NCBI RefSeq assembly: GCF_000425585.1
Contig: NZ_KE384398.1
Location: 62,001-126,000 of the forward strand
Direction: 5' to 3'
DNA: 64,000 nucleotides
From: Terrimonas ferruginea DSM 30193
GTDB taxonomy: Bacteria; Bacteroidota; Bacteroidia; Chitinophagales; Chitinophagaceae
In this document: positions 7,418 to 16,238 of the stretch, in pieces
Layout: every line of letters begins with the position of its first letter
Numbering within the stretch: position 1 is the stretch's first letter
Notes under the pieces: model-generated
Databases searched by the model: none
Told to the model about the DNA's origin: nothing
What the model saw: the letters and a program-made list of their open reading frames with translations, nothing else
Program-made: the position numbers and the translations under genes

Positions 7418-8851
7418 TTACATGGCCGCCAACTGTACTTTCTGCTGCAGTTCGAGCACGTTCTCGCGAAACACCGCATCCGTATCCATCAGGTCCTTCA
7501 CCGTCTGGCAGGAATGGATCACCGTCGTGTGGTCCCGGCCCCCAAAGTGCTCACCAATCGTCTTCAGTGAGTTCTTGGTAAAGGCCTTCGCCAGGTACAT
7601 CGTGATCTGCCGGGCTTGCACGATCTCGCGCTTACGCGTTTTCTGCAACAGCTTGTCGTAAGCCACATCAAAGTAATCACATACCATCTTCTGGATGGTA
7701 TCGATCGTGATTTCTTTACTGGTTGATTTGATAAAATTTCGTAACACTTTCTTCGCTAGATCTAAATCAATTTCCCTTCTGTTTAGCGAAGATTGTGCCA
7801 ACAGTGATATCAGCGCGCCTTCTAATTCGCGCACGTTGCTATTAATATTATATGCAATGTATTTGACTACCTCTTTCGGCATGTCCAGCCCATCCCCCTT
7901 CATTTTCCGCTCCAGGATCTCGATCCGCGTGTCATAGTCCGGAATCTGCAGGTCGGCACTCAGCCCCCAGCGGAACCGGCTCAGCAGTCTTTCCTGCACA
8001 CCTTCCATGTCTTTCGGCGGTTTGTCCGATGTCAGGATCAGTTGCTTGCCCGATTGATGCAAGTGGTTGAAGATCGCAAAGAACGCATCCTGCGATTTTT
8101 CCGCCTTGCTGAAGAATTGCACATCATCAATGATCAGTACATCGATCAGTTGATAGAAGTGAATGAAGTCATTGATCGCATTGTTGCGGCTGTGGTCCAT
8201 GAACTGGTTGATGAATTTCTCCGAGCTCACATACAGTACCACCTTGTTCGCATTGCTTTTCTTTACTTCATTACCGATGGCCTGCGCCAGGTGCGTTTTA
8301 CCCAAACCAACACCACCATATATTACAAGCGGGTTGAAAGAGTTGGCTCCCGGTTTCTCCGCAACAGTTTTACCTGCCCTGCGCGCCACACGGTTGCAAT
8401 CACCTTCAATGAATGTCTCAAATGTATAGATAGGGTTGAGCTGCGGGTCTATCTGCATTTTTTTCAGACCCGGAATAACAAAAGGATTCTTAACAGGATT
8501 ATTGATGACCAGGGGAAAATCCATTTCGTTATTGGAATAGGTTTTGTAACCATGCCCGGTCACATCCATCGTCAAAGGCTTGTTGGAACTGTTACCACTA
8601 TCAACCATGATGCGGTATTCCAGCCGGGCATCTTTTCCTAACTCACGCTTCAGCGTCTTCGCTAATAAATTTACGTAATGCTCTTCAAGATACTCAAAAA
8701 AGAATTGACTGGGAACCTGGATCACCAATACATTGTTCTTAACTGAGATTGCTTTGATCGGCTCGAACCAGGTTTTGTAATGCTGCCATTCAACAATATC
8801 CTTTATGATCTTCAAACAATTCGCCCAGATTTTTTCAGCATTTTTCTCCAT
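7418..8851 (-). CDS. dnaA: Chromosomal replication initiator protein DnaA
   Basis: A full-length 477-residue DnaA, the AAA+ protein that binds DnaA boxes and opens oriC. Domain I is at about 1-85 (IWANCLKIIKDIVEWQHYKT). After a linker the AAA+ domain has Walker A GGVGLGKT at 179-186, Walker B LIIDDVQFF at 239-247 and the sensor/arginine-finger block ERLLSRFRWGL. Domain IV ends with the DnaA signature GGRDHTTVIHSC at about 437-448, which contacts the box. The start at 8851 gives the canonical N-terminus MEKNAEKIW. It stands alone: dnaN is not next to it, as is usual in this phylum. The upstream 400 bases are gene-free and AT-rich. Confidence 0.98.
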   Translation of the reverse strand: MEKNAEKIWANCLKIIKDIVEWQHYKTWFEPIKAISVKNNVLVIQVPSQFFFEYLEEHYVNLLAKTLKRELGKDARLEYRIMVDSGNSSNKPLTMDVTGHGYKTYSNNEMDFPLVINNPVKNPFVIPGLKKMQIDPQLNPIYTFETFIEGDCNRVARRAGKTVAEKPGANSFNPLVIYGGVGLGKTHLAQAIGNEVKKSNANKVVLYVSSEKFINQFMDHSRNNAINDFIHFYQLIDVLIIDDVQFFSKAEKSQDAFFAIFNHLHQSGKQLILTSDKPPKDMEGVQERLLSRFRWGLSADLQIPDYDTRIEILERKMKGDGLDMPKEVVKYIAYNINSNVRELEGALISLLAQSSLNRREIDLDLAKKVLRNFIKSTSKEITIDTIQKMVCDYFDVAYDKLLQKTRKREIVQARQITMYLAKAFTKNSLKTIGEHFGGRDHTTVIHSCQTVKDLMDTDAVFRENVLELQQKVQLAAM

Positions 8852-9218
8852 CTGTTGATAGGCAGTTTATTCGAATGACGTAAGTAATGTTAATGAAAAG
8901 TCCAGAAAAGCTTGTTCACACAATGTCAATAAAAAAATTTGGACAGGGAGGCGAATATCCAACTTGTTTGGATAAAAAAAAATTTATTCTAGTTGTTTTT
9001 TTTTGCTTTCAGATAAGACACGTATTTGACAAGTTTTTCGGTCAAAAATTTGGAAATCTCGAAAACAAATTTATTTATCAACAGGTGTTTTTACTACCCG
9101 CAACAACACGCATTTTACCTCCCGTTTCGCCTGTATCCCGCTACACTCGCGGCTATGCTCTTTCCCGCTCCGGTAAACCGCCCGTTCTTATTATACACTT
9201 GGATTAACCAATAATCAT
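8852..9218. other. AT-rich dnaA upstream region, possible DnaA-box sites
   Basis: No gene is supportable here. The stretch 8969-9017 is almost pure A/T. Two near matches to TTATCCACA are seen: TTATCAACA at 9075-9083 (one mismatch) and TTGTTCACA at 8912-8920 (two mismatches). They could serve dnaA autoregulation or an origin, but the number of boxes is too small to claim oriC. Confidence 0.3.
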
Positions 9219-9226
9219 TACTTTTG
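9219..9226 (+). promoter_or_regulatory. Bacteroidota -7 element for the barrel gene
   Basis: TACTTTTG matches TAnnTTTG exactly, with TTGG at 9199-9202 about 17 bases upstream as the -33 part. Transcription should start near 9233, which makes the ATG at 9254 the start and excludes the in-frame ATG at 9224. Confidence 0.65.
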
Positions 9227-9253
9227 TTCATAACCAAAAATCTAAGACTGATT

Positions 9254-9886
9254 ATGAGAAAAGCTTCTGCCATTCTGGTAGCATTCCTCCTTAGCTGCTC
9301 TGCTTTATTTGCACAATACGAAAAAGGTAAACCCGCTGTCGGTGTTAAAACCGGTCTTAACGTAAGCACCTTCCGCACTCCTTTATCTTATTCCGACTTC
9401 AACCCTTCATGGGATAAAGCCGGTTTCGTTGCCGGTGCATTCGTGGAGCTTCCGCTGAACAAACGTTTTTCTATCCAACCCGAGTTCCTCTACTCTGCGA
9501 TGGGTTCAAACGTTGAAAACGACAAGGGAGATACACGCTACCGCTTCAATTATTTTTCCATGCCCCTCCTGGTTAAATTCAAATTCTGCAAAGCATGGAG
9601 AGTACTCGCCGGCGTTCAGGGTGATGTACTTTTCCGCGGACGCGAACGCATGGATTATGTCAACGAAACCGTTACCGTTACCGATCGTACCCGCGACTTC
9701 GACTTTGGTTATACCGGTGGTATCGAAGGTTTCATCAGCCCGCGCTTCTCCGTTATCGCCCGTTATATCCACGGCATACAGGATGTTAGCCCTACTTCCA
9801 ATGTAAATACCGCCATGAACCAGGCTGTACAGGCAACCGTTAATTTCTACCTGTGCAAACCCGGCGCTAAGAAAGCGAAAAAATAA
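9254..9886 (+). CDS. Outer-membrane beta-barrel protein (PorT-like fold)
   Basis: A 210-residue exported protein. The first 22 residues are a signal peptide ending in LFAQ, the commonest Bacteroidota cleavage context. The rest consists of alternating amphipathic strands with aromatic ends (VGVKTGLNVSTF, GFVAGAFVELPL, FSIQPEFLYS, RFNYFSMPLLVKF, GYTGGIEGF, SVIARYIHG) and a final strand AVQATVNFYLC, the outline of an eight-stranded outer-membrane barrel of the PorT/OMP_b-brl_2 family. Such proteins are common and mostly uncharacterised, so no ligand or transport role can be given. An exact promoter sits upstream and a strong terminator follows, so it forms a single-gene unit. Confidence 0.85.
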   Translation: MRKASAILVAFLLSCSALFAQYEKGKPAVGVKTGLNVSTFRTPLSYSDFNPSWDKAGFVAGAFVELPLNKRFSIQPEFLYSAMGSNVENDKGDTRYRFNYFSMPLLVKFKFCKAWRVLAGVQGDVLFRGRERMDYVNETVTVTDRTRDFDFGYTGGIEGFISPRFSVIARYIHGIQDVSPTSNVNTAMNQAVQATVNFYLCKPGAKKAKK

Positions 9887-9902
9887 GTTTATTCCCTACG
9901 GG

Positions 9903-9939
9903 AAAAATCCCCTCTGCCGGCTAGCAGCGGGGATTTTTT
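9903..9939 (+). terminator. Terminator of the barrel gene
   Basis: AAAAATCCCC and GGGGATTTTTT arms, 9903-9912 and 9929-9939, with a T-run on the plus strand; A-rich on the left so it may act both ways. It begins 16 bases after the stop. Confidence 0.8.
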
Positions 9940-9956
9940 ATGCGCATACCTTTAAT

Positions 9957-9964
9957 TACTTTTG
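9957..9964 (+). promoter_or_regulatory. Bacteroidota -7 element for the FAD oxidoreductase
   Basis: TACTTTTG, an exact TAnnTTTG, 28 bases before the ATG at 9993. It lies just after the previous terminator. Confidence 0.6.
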
Positions 9965-9992
9965 CAGCATCCGGGATAAAAACCCGGCAATT

Positions 9993-11585
9993 ATGCAGAA
10001 AGATATTTCCCTGAAACTTCGCCCGGCCGAAGCTGCCAGCGATGCCACTATCACTTCCATGATCGCCGCCGCCGAAGGCGTCAGCAGTAAAGCCATCAAC
10101 GGCTTTCTCATCCGCAAACATTCACTCGACGCACGCAGCCGCCAGCCATGGATCAACCTAACCGTTACCGCTTTTATCAACGAACCCGCACAACCACGCG
10201 AACAACCGCAGTTTCCTTTTAAAGATGTACGCAAGGCCAATAAACAGGTGATTATCGTGGGCGCAGGTCCTGCCGGTCTTTTTGCCGCACTCCGTTTATT
10301 GGAGTTGGGCATACGGCCCGTCATTCTCGAACGCGGTAAAGATGTGCGCGCCCGCCGCCGCGACCTGGCCGCTTTGAATAAAGAAGGCATCGTTAATCCC
10401 GAAAGCAATTATTGCTTTGGTGAAGGCGGCGCCGGCACCTACAGCGACGGCAAGTTGTATACCCGCAGCGGCAAACGCGGCGATATACAACGCATTCTTC
10501 AACTCTTCGTGCAGTTCGGCGCAGAGGAAAAAATACTTTACCAGGCACATCCCCATATCGGCACCAACAAATTGCCGCATATCATCACCGATATGCGCAA
10601 ACAGATCCTCGAGTGCGGCGGCGAATTTTTGTTTGAGCAAAAAGTAACCGACTTCATCCGGGATAAAGGTGAATTAAAAGGCGTTGTCACCGCCTCCGGC
10701 GACCGCTTCAACGGAGAGGCCGTGATTCTGGCAACCGGCCACTCGGCCCGCGATATTTTTATTTTATTACAGGAAAAAGGATTGGAGATACAGGCCAAAC
10801 CTTTTGCATTGGGCGTACGCGTAGAACACCCGCAGTCGCTCATCGATCAGGCACTTTATCATTGCGCCCTCCGCGATCCTTTGTTGCCACCGGCCGCTTA
10901 CAGCCTGGTGCAACAGGTAGAGGATAAAGGCGTGTTTTCTTTTTGTATGTGTCCCGGTGGCATCATCGCTCCTGCCGCTACGAGCCCGGGTGAACTGGTA
11001 GTAAACGGATGGTCGCCTTCCAAACGAAATAATCCCTATGCCAACAGCGGCATCGTAGTGCAAACAGAAATTGCCGAAGCCTTACAATGGCTGAAGAAGC
11101 AGGGCCTGCCGCATAAGGCAGAAGATCCCCTCCTGCTCATGCGTTTTCAACAGGAGATAGAAAAACGCGCTTTCCAGGCAGGCGGTGGTTTGTTTAAATC
11201 CCCGGCACAACGCATGACCGATTTTACCCGTAATAAAATATCGGAGACTTTACCGGATTGCTCTTATTTACCCGGACTCACATCAGCGCCATTGAATACC
11301 GTGCTGCCTCCTTTTATCCATCGGAGACTACAACAGGCGTTTGTGGCCTTCGGCCAAAAGATGAAAGGTTATTTTTCGGAAGAAGCGGTAGTGGTGGCCA
11401 CGGAATCACGCACGTCCTCACCGGTGCGTATTCCGCGCGATGCAGATACTTTACAGCACCCCCAGTTGCCCGGTCTTTATCCCTGCGCCGAAGGGGCAGG
11501 TTACGCCGGAGGTATTGTCAGCGCAGCCATGGATGGCGAGCGCGTAGCCATACAAGCCGCCATACGCTGCGGCGTAGGGGTTTAA
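9993..11585 (+). CDS. FAD-dependent oxidoreductase (COG2509-type dehydrogenase)
   Basis: A 530-residue flavoprotein. An N-terminal region of about 80 residues, containing RKHSLDARSRQPWINLTVTA, precedes the dinucleotide-binding motif VIIVGAGPAGLFAA (86-99). This is followed by the ERGKDVRARRRD segment, an NPESNYCFGEGGAGTYSDGK block and, near the C-terminus, a second FAD contact GLYPCAEGAGYAGG. That order is characteristic of the large uncharacterised NAD(P)/FAD-dependent oxidoreductases of COG2509. The substrate is unknown. The gene is transcribed from its own promoter and ends face to face with the next gene, overlapping its stop by 4 bases. Confidence 0.9.
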   Translation: MQKDISLKLRPAEAASDATITSMIAAAEGVSSKAINGFLIRKHSLDARSRQPWINLTVTAFINEPAQPREQPQFPFKDVRKANKQVIIVGAGPAGLFAALRLLELGIRPVILERGKDVRARRRDLAALNKEGIVNPESNYCFGEGGAGTYSDGKLYTRSGKRGDIQRILQLFVQFGAEEKILYQAHPHIGTNKLPHIITDMRKQILECGGEFLFEQKVTDFIRDKGELKGVVTASGDRFNGEAVILATGHSARDIFILLQEKGLEIQAKPFALGVRVEHPQSLIDQALYHCALRDPLLPPAAYSLVQQVEDKGVFSFCMCPGGIIAPAATSPGELVVNGWSPSKRNNPYANSGIVVQTEIAEALQWLKKQGLPHKAEDPLLLMRFQQEIEKRAFQAGGGLFKSPAQRMTDFTRNKISETLPDCSYLPGLTSAPLNTVLPPFIHRRLQQAFVAFGQKMKGYFSEEAVVVATESRTSSPVRIPRDADTLQHPQLPGLYPCAEGAGYAGGIVSAAMDGERVAIQAAIRCGVGV

Positions 11586-12565
11586 TCACCCGTTTGGGGC
11601 TTCGCTGATATCAGCCAGCCTTTTTCGCGCAGTTTATCTTTGCGGTAAGCTTTTACTTCTTTTTTCCGTATGCTTTTTGCCACCGGTTTGGTATTGATAT
11701 CGCTTAAATCGGGACGTCCGGCATCTACCCAGGCCGTATACCAGAAGTCGGCAACATATTGGGCTGATAGTAGCAACTGCTCATTGATGGAAGTTCCCAG
11801 TGCTTTTGAATAGGCTTTGGCAAATTCTGCCGTGTAGAAACGGCGGTTCTTTCCCCAACGCACCTGCCAGCGGTATTTTGTAGAATCGGTAAACCCGGCA
11901 GATACTTCTTTTTCTTTCGCCAGCATCTCGGGCAACAATGAATGCGTATGCCGTACGATATCCCATGCTGCCTGCGCAGGATCTTTGAGATAGGTTGCTT
12001 TGTGTTTACTTTTCAGCCGATAGTGTGCCAGTTCGATCTCCGGTACGGTTGTTTCCCACAGGTCATGTATACCACGCTGGTTGGTCTGTTGGCCGTCATA
12101 ATACAGAGATGTGTGCAAGGGCACATGCGCATCACCGATATAGTGACCTAAGTCCGCCGCATAAAACAGGATGCTGTCGCGGTTCTTGTTGCGGAAGGCT
12201 TCTGTAAGTCTTTGCTGGATAACCACGATCTGGTAAGGCAGGTGTCCGTATTTGATGAGCGTATCGGGCGCATATACTTTTATGGCATCTGCCCAGCGAA
12301 TGGGCATTTTCCAGGCGGCGGAGTCGCCATAGTATTCCAGGTCGATAAAATGTTTGGTGGCTTCGGTGCTGTCGCTGCTGCGGCGCTGATCCGGACGTGG
12401 CGCGTTGTACACCAGTTCGTCTTTATAACTGTAAAAGAATGATTGCAGGGACGATGGCAACTGGTAGATGGCCAGTTGATTGACAGTACGGTGTACCAGG
12501 TATCCCCAGCTTCCAAGCATGACAAGGGTCAGCAATCCAAGAGCAAGCAACGTAACACGGCGCAT
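11582..12565 (-). CDS. Secreted zinc-dependent phospholipase C/S1-P1 nuclease-fold protein
   Basis: A 327-residue protein with an N-terminal hydrophobic segment (about 5-20) that acts as signal or anchor. The mature protein starts with the WGYLVHR motif, whose Trp and His are zinc ligands in this fold, followed by HFIDLEYYG, YAADLGHYIGDAHVPLH and GIHDLWE, all spaced as in the S1/P1 nuclease and zinc phospholipase C superfamily, which binds three zinc ions. Whether it cleaves phospholipid or nucleic acid is not visible. The ATG at 12565 is preferred over the TTG at 12574, because a TAACTTTG promoter lies at 12582-12589 on the minus strand. Its 3' end overlaps the convergent oxidoreductase by 4 bases. 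Confidence 0.8.
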   Translation of the reverse strand: MRRVTLLALGLLTLVMLGSWGYLVHRTVNQLAIYQLPSSLQSFFYSYKDELVYNAPRPDQRRSSDSTEATKHFIDLEYYGDSAAWKMPIRWADAIKVYAPDTLIKYGHLPYQIVVIQQRLTEAFRNKNRDSILFYAADLGHYIGDAHVPLHTSLYYDGQQTNQRGIHDLWETTVPEIELAHYRLKSKHKATYLKDPAQAAWDIVRHTHSLLPEMLAKEKEVSAGFTDSTKYRWQVRWGKNRRFYTAEFAKAYSKALGTSINEQLLLSAQYVADFWYTAWVDAGRPDLSDINTKPVAKSIRKKEVKAYRKDKLREKGWLISAKPQTGD

Positions 12566-12581
12566 ATGGTTCAATTTGAGG

Positions 12582-12589
12582 CAAAGTTA
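12582..12589 (-). promoter_or_regulatory. Bacteroidota -7 element for the phospholipase-like gene
   Basis: The minus strand reads TAACTTTG, an exact TAnnTTTG, 16 bases before the ATG at 12565. Confidence 0.55.
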
Positions 12590-12599
12590 GAGAGAAGCA

Positions 12600-12730
12600 A
12601 TGTGGAAATGTGTCAGATACGCCGCCCGGTAAACCGGCCGGCGTATCTGGAGATGTGAAAATTAAATACAGCGACTTAAACATTTTCACATGGCCCCTGC
12701 GAAGCAGGGCACATTTACACATTTACGTAT
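12600..12730. repeat. Composite intergenic repeat: octamer runs and hairpins
   Basis: TGTGGAAATGTG and CACATTTACACATTTAC runs flank two hairpins. The first, 12614-12649, has 11-base arms CAGATACGCCG/CGGCGTATCTG; the second is CCCTGCGAAGCAGGG near 12696-12710. The same TGNAAATG/CATTTNCA words recur at 18068, 18242 and 25612. Confidence 0.6.
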
Positions 12731-12779
12731 TCAATTGTGCCTTTCATCCTTTTCTCCCCTTCCGTTAACCGCAGGTGAC

Positions 12780-12787
12780 TATATTTG
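12780..12787 (+). promoter_or_regulatory. Bacteroidota -7 element for the ABC ATPase
   Basis: TATATTTG, an exact TAnnTTTG, 22 bases before the ATG at 12810. It rules out the upstream in-frame ATG at 12690. Confidence 0.65.
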
Positions 12788-12809
12788 TTATCTAAAATTA
12801 CCTGCAGGT

Positions 12810-13745
12810 ATGGCACTACTTCAACTCAACAATCTCCAGAAAAATTTTGCCACCCAGCGAGCGGTCAACGATATCAGCCTTACCATCGAGCAAGGTCAGA
12901 TATTCGGTTTGCTGGGTCCCAATGGTGCGGGCAAAACCACGCTTATCCGCATGATTACCGGCATCTTCTACCCTGATCAGGGGGAGATCATTTTCGACGG
13001 ACGTCCCTTCGATCCTATCAACGATGTGGCTTATATCGGATATATGCCCGAAGAACGCGGACTTTATAAGAAAATGAAGATCGGTGAACAAACCCTTTAT
13101 CTGGCACAACTCAAAGGCCTCGGCAAAGCCGAAGCCACCCGCAAGATCAAAGAATGGTTTGTACGCTTCAACATGGAAAGCTGGTGGAACAAGAAAGTAG
13201 AAGACCTCTCAAAAGGTATGTCGCAGAAGCTGCAATTTGTGACCACCGTACTGCACGAACCCAAACTCATCATTCTCGATGAACCCTTCAGTGGTCTCGA
13301 TCCCGTGAACGCCGATCTGATCAAGGAAGAAATCCATAACCTGGCCCGCAAAGGCGCTACCGTTATTTTCAGTACACACCGGATGGAACAGGTAGAAGAA
13401 ATTTGCGACCACATTGCGCTGGTAAACAAAGGCGAGAAAATACTCGACGGTACCGTACAACAGGTAAAACAGGATTTTAAAGAAAATCTTTTCCGCGTTG
13501 CCTTTAATGGCCCCGTATTGCCGGAGCATTTGGCTATTCATCTTTTCGAAGTAAAAGAAAAGCGTGACAACAGCCTGATACTGCAGCGCAACGAAGGATT
13601 CAGCAACAATGATATCCTGCAATATTTCATCAACAAAGGATTGGGCATTGAATCATTCAACGAAATCCTTCCTTCGCTGCATGAAATATTTATCCGGTTG
13701 GTGCAAGACACGCCAACTGCCCGCCAATTCGAAAAGACAAACTAA
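12810..13745 (+). CDS. ABC transporter ATP-binding subunit (NatA-like)
   Basis: A 311-residue ABC ATPase. Walker A GPNGAGKT is at 36-43, the signature LSKGMSQKL is in the middle, Walker B is LIILDEPFSGLDP and the switch His lies in IFSTHRMEQ. A C-terminal extension of about 90 residues (KQDFKENLFRVAF onward) matches the DUF4162-type tail of NatA-like exporter ATPases. The start at 12810 gives the normal N-terminus MALLQLNNLQKNF; the longer frame reads through repeat DNA. It is followed 43 bases later by its permease. The pair probably exports ions or small molecules; the cargo is unknown. Confidence 0.92.
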   Translation: MALLQLNNLQKNFATQRAVNDISLTIEQGQIFGLLGPNGAGKTTLIRMITGIFYPDQGEIIFDGRPFDPINDVAYIGYMPEERGLYKKMKIGEQTLYLAQLKGLGKAEATRKIKEWFVRFNMESWWNKKVEDLSKGMSQKLQFVTTVLHEPKLIILDEPFSGLDPVNADLIKEEIHNLARKGATVIFSTHRMEQVEEICDHIALVNKGEKILDGTVQQVKQDFKENLFRVAFNGPVLPEHLAIHLFEVKEKRDNSLILQRNEGFSNNDILQYFINKGLGIESFNEILPSLHEIFIRLVQDTPTARQFEKTN

Positions 13746-13788
13746 TCATCCACCGCGTTGTGCGGCTACACACTAAACTAACACGGCA

Positions 13789-15060
13789 ATGAAAAAGATT
13801 AAACTCATCATACAAAGGGAATTTCTTACGCGGGTGCGCAAGAGAACCTTCATCATCAGCACACTGCTGTTTCCCCTGCTCTACCTGGCACTGATCTTCG
13901 GCACCAGTTATATCGGCGCCAAAAGCAAGGCCAACCTGAAAATAGCCGTACTCGACTCCTCGGGCTTATTTGACCGCGGACGTATCGAGCGGGCAAATGC
14001 AACGGATGCCTCCAGCCAACTGGTATTGGTAAAAGACAATGCCGACAGCCTGCAGAAAAACTTTAAGGCCATGGGTTACGATGGTTATATCATCGTGCCC
14101 GCCAACACCAGTGTGGAAACGATCCCGCATGAGTTGGTAATGAATACCAACCGTACCATCGGTTCCGCGTCGGAAGTGCAATCCAAGCTCAATACCATCT
14201 GGGACGAGCTCAAATATGAAAAACTCGGTATCGACGACGAGAAACAAAAAACACTCAGCGCAAGCCGCATACAGGTAAAACCTGAGAACGTGAACGACCG
14301 CAAATCGGATTCCCGGGTGGCCAGCACCATGGGTGTCGTGTCGGGTTTCCTGATCTACTTCATCCTGCTGGTATATGGTTCGCAGGTAATGATGGGGGTA
14401 ATGGAAGAAAAAACCAACCGCATTGCGGAAGTGATGGTATCCTCCGTAAAACCTTTCCAACTGATGCTGGGCAAGATCATCGGCATCGGACTGGTGGCTC
14501 TGACTCAATTTTTATTATGGATCGCGTTCATCTTTATCATTTATAATGTGACCAAAGCGTCAGGCGCGGGCAGCTCGATGGTCAGTGGTATGGTGGGTAA
14601 TGTGCAGAGCGTATTCCTGAGCGTAAATCTGCCGGTGGTACTGGGCTGTTTTGGCTTCTATTTCCTCGGCGGTTTCTTCTTCTACTCATCCCTGTATGCC
14701 GCTATCGGCAGCGCGGTGAATGAAGACATGCGCGAGGCGCAATCACTCAGCTTCCCTGTAACGCTGCTGATCATTTTCTCTATCTCCCTCATGACGATTG
14801 CCACCAGCGATCCTACCGGACCCGTGGCCGTATGGGGCAGCATCATACCGCTTACTTCTCCCATCGTAATGATGGCGCGTATTCCGTTTGGCATACCCGG
14901 AACCGTACAGGTGTGGGAACTGATCCTTTCGATGGGATTATTAATCGCTGGTTTCATCTTCACCACCTGGTTTGCCGGCAAGATCTACCGCACCGGCATC
15001 CTGATGTATGGCAAGAAACCAACCTGGAAGGAAATGTTTAAGTGGGCAATGAGGAAGTGA
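13789..15060 (+). CDS. ABC transporter permease (ABC-2/NatB-like)
   Basis: A 423-residue membrane protein. One N-terminal helix (about 20-42, FIISTLLFPLLYLALIFG) is followed by an extracytoplasmic domain of about 140 residues and then five or six helices between 180 and 410. The motif MMGVMEEKTNRIAEVMVSS precedes the core helices and is diagnostic of ABC-2/NatB permeases. This large external loop is the rule for NatB-type half permeases. It forms an operon with the upstream ATPase. The end of the unit is marked by a terminator at 15126-15160. Confidence 0.92.
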   Translation: MKKIKLIIQREFLTRVRKRTFIISTLLFPLLYLALIFGTSYIGAKSKANLKIAVLDSSGLFDRGRIERANATDASSQLVLVKDNADSLQKNFKAMGYDGYIIVPANTSVETIPHELVMNTNRTIGSASEVQSKLNTIWDELKYEKLGIDDEKQKTLSASRIQVKPENVNDRKSDSRVASTMGVVSGFLIYFILLVYGSQVMMGVMEEKTNRIAEVMVSSVKPFQLMLGKIIGIGLVALTQFLLWIAFIFIIYNVTKASGAGSSMVSGMVGNVQSVFLSVNLPVVLGCFGFYFLGGFFFYSSLYAAIGSAVNEDMREAQSLSFPVTLLIIFSISLMTIATSDPTGPVAVWGSIIPLTSPIVMMARIPFGIPGTVQVWELILSMGLLIAGFIFTTWFAGKIYRTGILMYGKKPTWKEMFKWAMRK

Positions 15061-15125
15061 GGATCCGCCTGCGGCGGAATTTGAAAATTTGAAAATGTAA
15101 ATACAAGCTCAACCCAAAGTGTTGA

Positions 15126-15160
15126 AAAGCCGTGGCTCCTGAAAGCAGCCGCGGCTTTTT
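15126..15160 (+). terminator. Terminator of the NatAB-like operon
   Basis: AAGCCGTGGCT pairs with AGCCGCGGCTT around a short loop and is followed by TTTTTT. It lies about 65 bases after the permease stop. Confidence 0.8.
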
Positions 15161-15174
15161 TGCGTCTTTGCTCC

Positions 15175-15258
15175 ATTGACGATTCACTATTGACCATTCA
15201 CTATTGACCATTCACTATTGACTATTGACCATTGACCATTGACCATTCACGATTCACG
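15175..15258. repeat. 12-copy array of the 7-bp repeat ATTSACN
   Basis: Twelve perfect-phase heptamers run without interruption (ATTGACG, ATTCACT, ATTGACC and so on; S is G or C). This is the longest array of the family in the window and lies just past a terminator. Confidence 0.9.
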
Positions 15259-15363
15259 TTTTGTTAAAATTTATGTTAACAGCCCAAAAGCTGTAACAAA
15301 TTACGAATTCAATCGTATATATTTACGAAACATTTCGTTTAACAGCCAAAAAACACAAATAGC

Positions 15364-16128
15364 ATGAAACCAATGCCAATCCGCAAACGCCCCCTGCTCC
15401 TCACTTTGTGCGCAGCCACCTTCCTGACAGCCCTCGTTTCCTGGGACTTTCAATCAGGCGCCAGGAACACCGCCCCACAAGCAGACACCACCCCCAAAAG
15501 CCGCAGCGAAGTCACCAATATTGATGATGCCATTGCCGCTCTTGATGAAGCTGAAGTAAAGGTCAATTTCGATGAAATCCGCACTACCGTGGAAGATGCG
15601 CTCAAACACGTGAAAAGCAAAGAATTCCAGGCCGAGATCGAAAAAGCAATGGCAGAAGCCAAAAAAGCTTTGCAGGAAGTAGACTGGCAAAAAATCCAGA
15701 CCGAAGTACAGGCTGCCATGAAAAGCGTAGACATGGAAAAGATTAAAGCCGACATCGAAAAAGTGAACGAAAAAGAAATGAAGAAGGTAGCCGAAGAAAT
15801 GAAAAAAGTGCAGGAAGAATTGAAGAAAGTGCAACCCGAAGTAGACAAGGCCATGGCCACCGCCAAAAAAGAACTCGAGAAGGCCAAGGTGGAAATCGAA
15901 GCAGCGCGCGTGAAAGTGAAAGATTACAAAGTAGTGGTTGACGGTTTGCACGAAGCCGGCCTGATCGACAAAAACAAAGATTATAAAATAGAAGCCAAAA
16001 ACGGTGAGCTGTTCATCAACGGAACAAAAGCCGATAGCAAAGTGGCTGATAAATACCGCTCGATCCTCAACAAGTACAAAAGCTTCCGCGTGAGCAAGAG
16101 CGAGGGTTCATTCACCATTAACGAATGA
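15364..16128 (+). CDS. Exported coiled-coil protein, 254 aa
   Basis: No known family is recognised. Residues 10-28 form a hydrophobic export signal (LLLTLCAATFLTALVSW). Residues 50-195 are an almost unbroken charged helix rich in Lys, Glu, Ala and Val with heptad-like spacing (DMEKIKADIEKVNEKEMKKV), a long predicted coiled coil. The C-terminal 60 residues are a compact unit (DYKVVVDGLHEAGLIDKNKD, then ELFINGTKADSKV) seen at the end of several Bacteroidota envelope proteins. Likely periplasmic or membrane-tethered with a structural or sensory role; this is inference. It stands alone between repeats and a bidirectional terminator. Confidence 0.75.
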   Translation: MKPMPIRKRPLLLTLCAATFLTALVSWDFQSGARNTAPQADTTPKSRSEVTNIDDAIAALDEAEVKVNFDEIRTTVEDALKHVKSKEFQAEIEKAMAEAKKALQEVDWQKIQTEVQAAMKSVDMEKIKADIEKVNEKEMKKVAEEMKKVQEELKKVQPEVDKAMATAKKELEKAKVEIEAARVKVKDYKVVVDGLHEAGLIDKNKDYKIEAKNGELFINGTKADSKVADKYRSILNKYKSFRVSKSEGSFTINE

Positions 16129-16180
16129 TTATTGGCAGTAAGCCAAAACCAACCATTTCATTTGCGTTTAGTTTATACCA

Positions 16181-16216
16181 CAACAAAGCCCGGCTATTCA
16201 TGGCCGGGCTTCTCAT
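16181..16216. terminator. Bidirectional terminator
   Basis: AAAGCCCGGC and GCCGGGCTT arms with A-rich left and T-rich right flanks, between two convergent genes (stops at 16128 and 16239). Confidence 0.8.
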
Positions 16217-16238
16217 TTATTTTTTTAAGGGGAAAATA

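Noticed and set aside
9224-9253. Upstream ATG for the barrel protein
   Set aside because: It overlaps the -7 promoter element at 9219-9226 and would add residues before the signal peptide.
15450-15951. Long antisense frames over the coiled-coil gene
   Set aside because: They are low-complexity Phe/His- or Ser/Phe-rich shadows of the Lys/Glu-rich coding strand.
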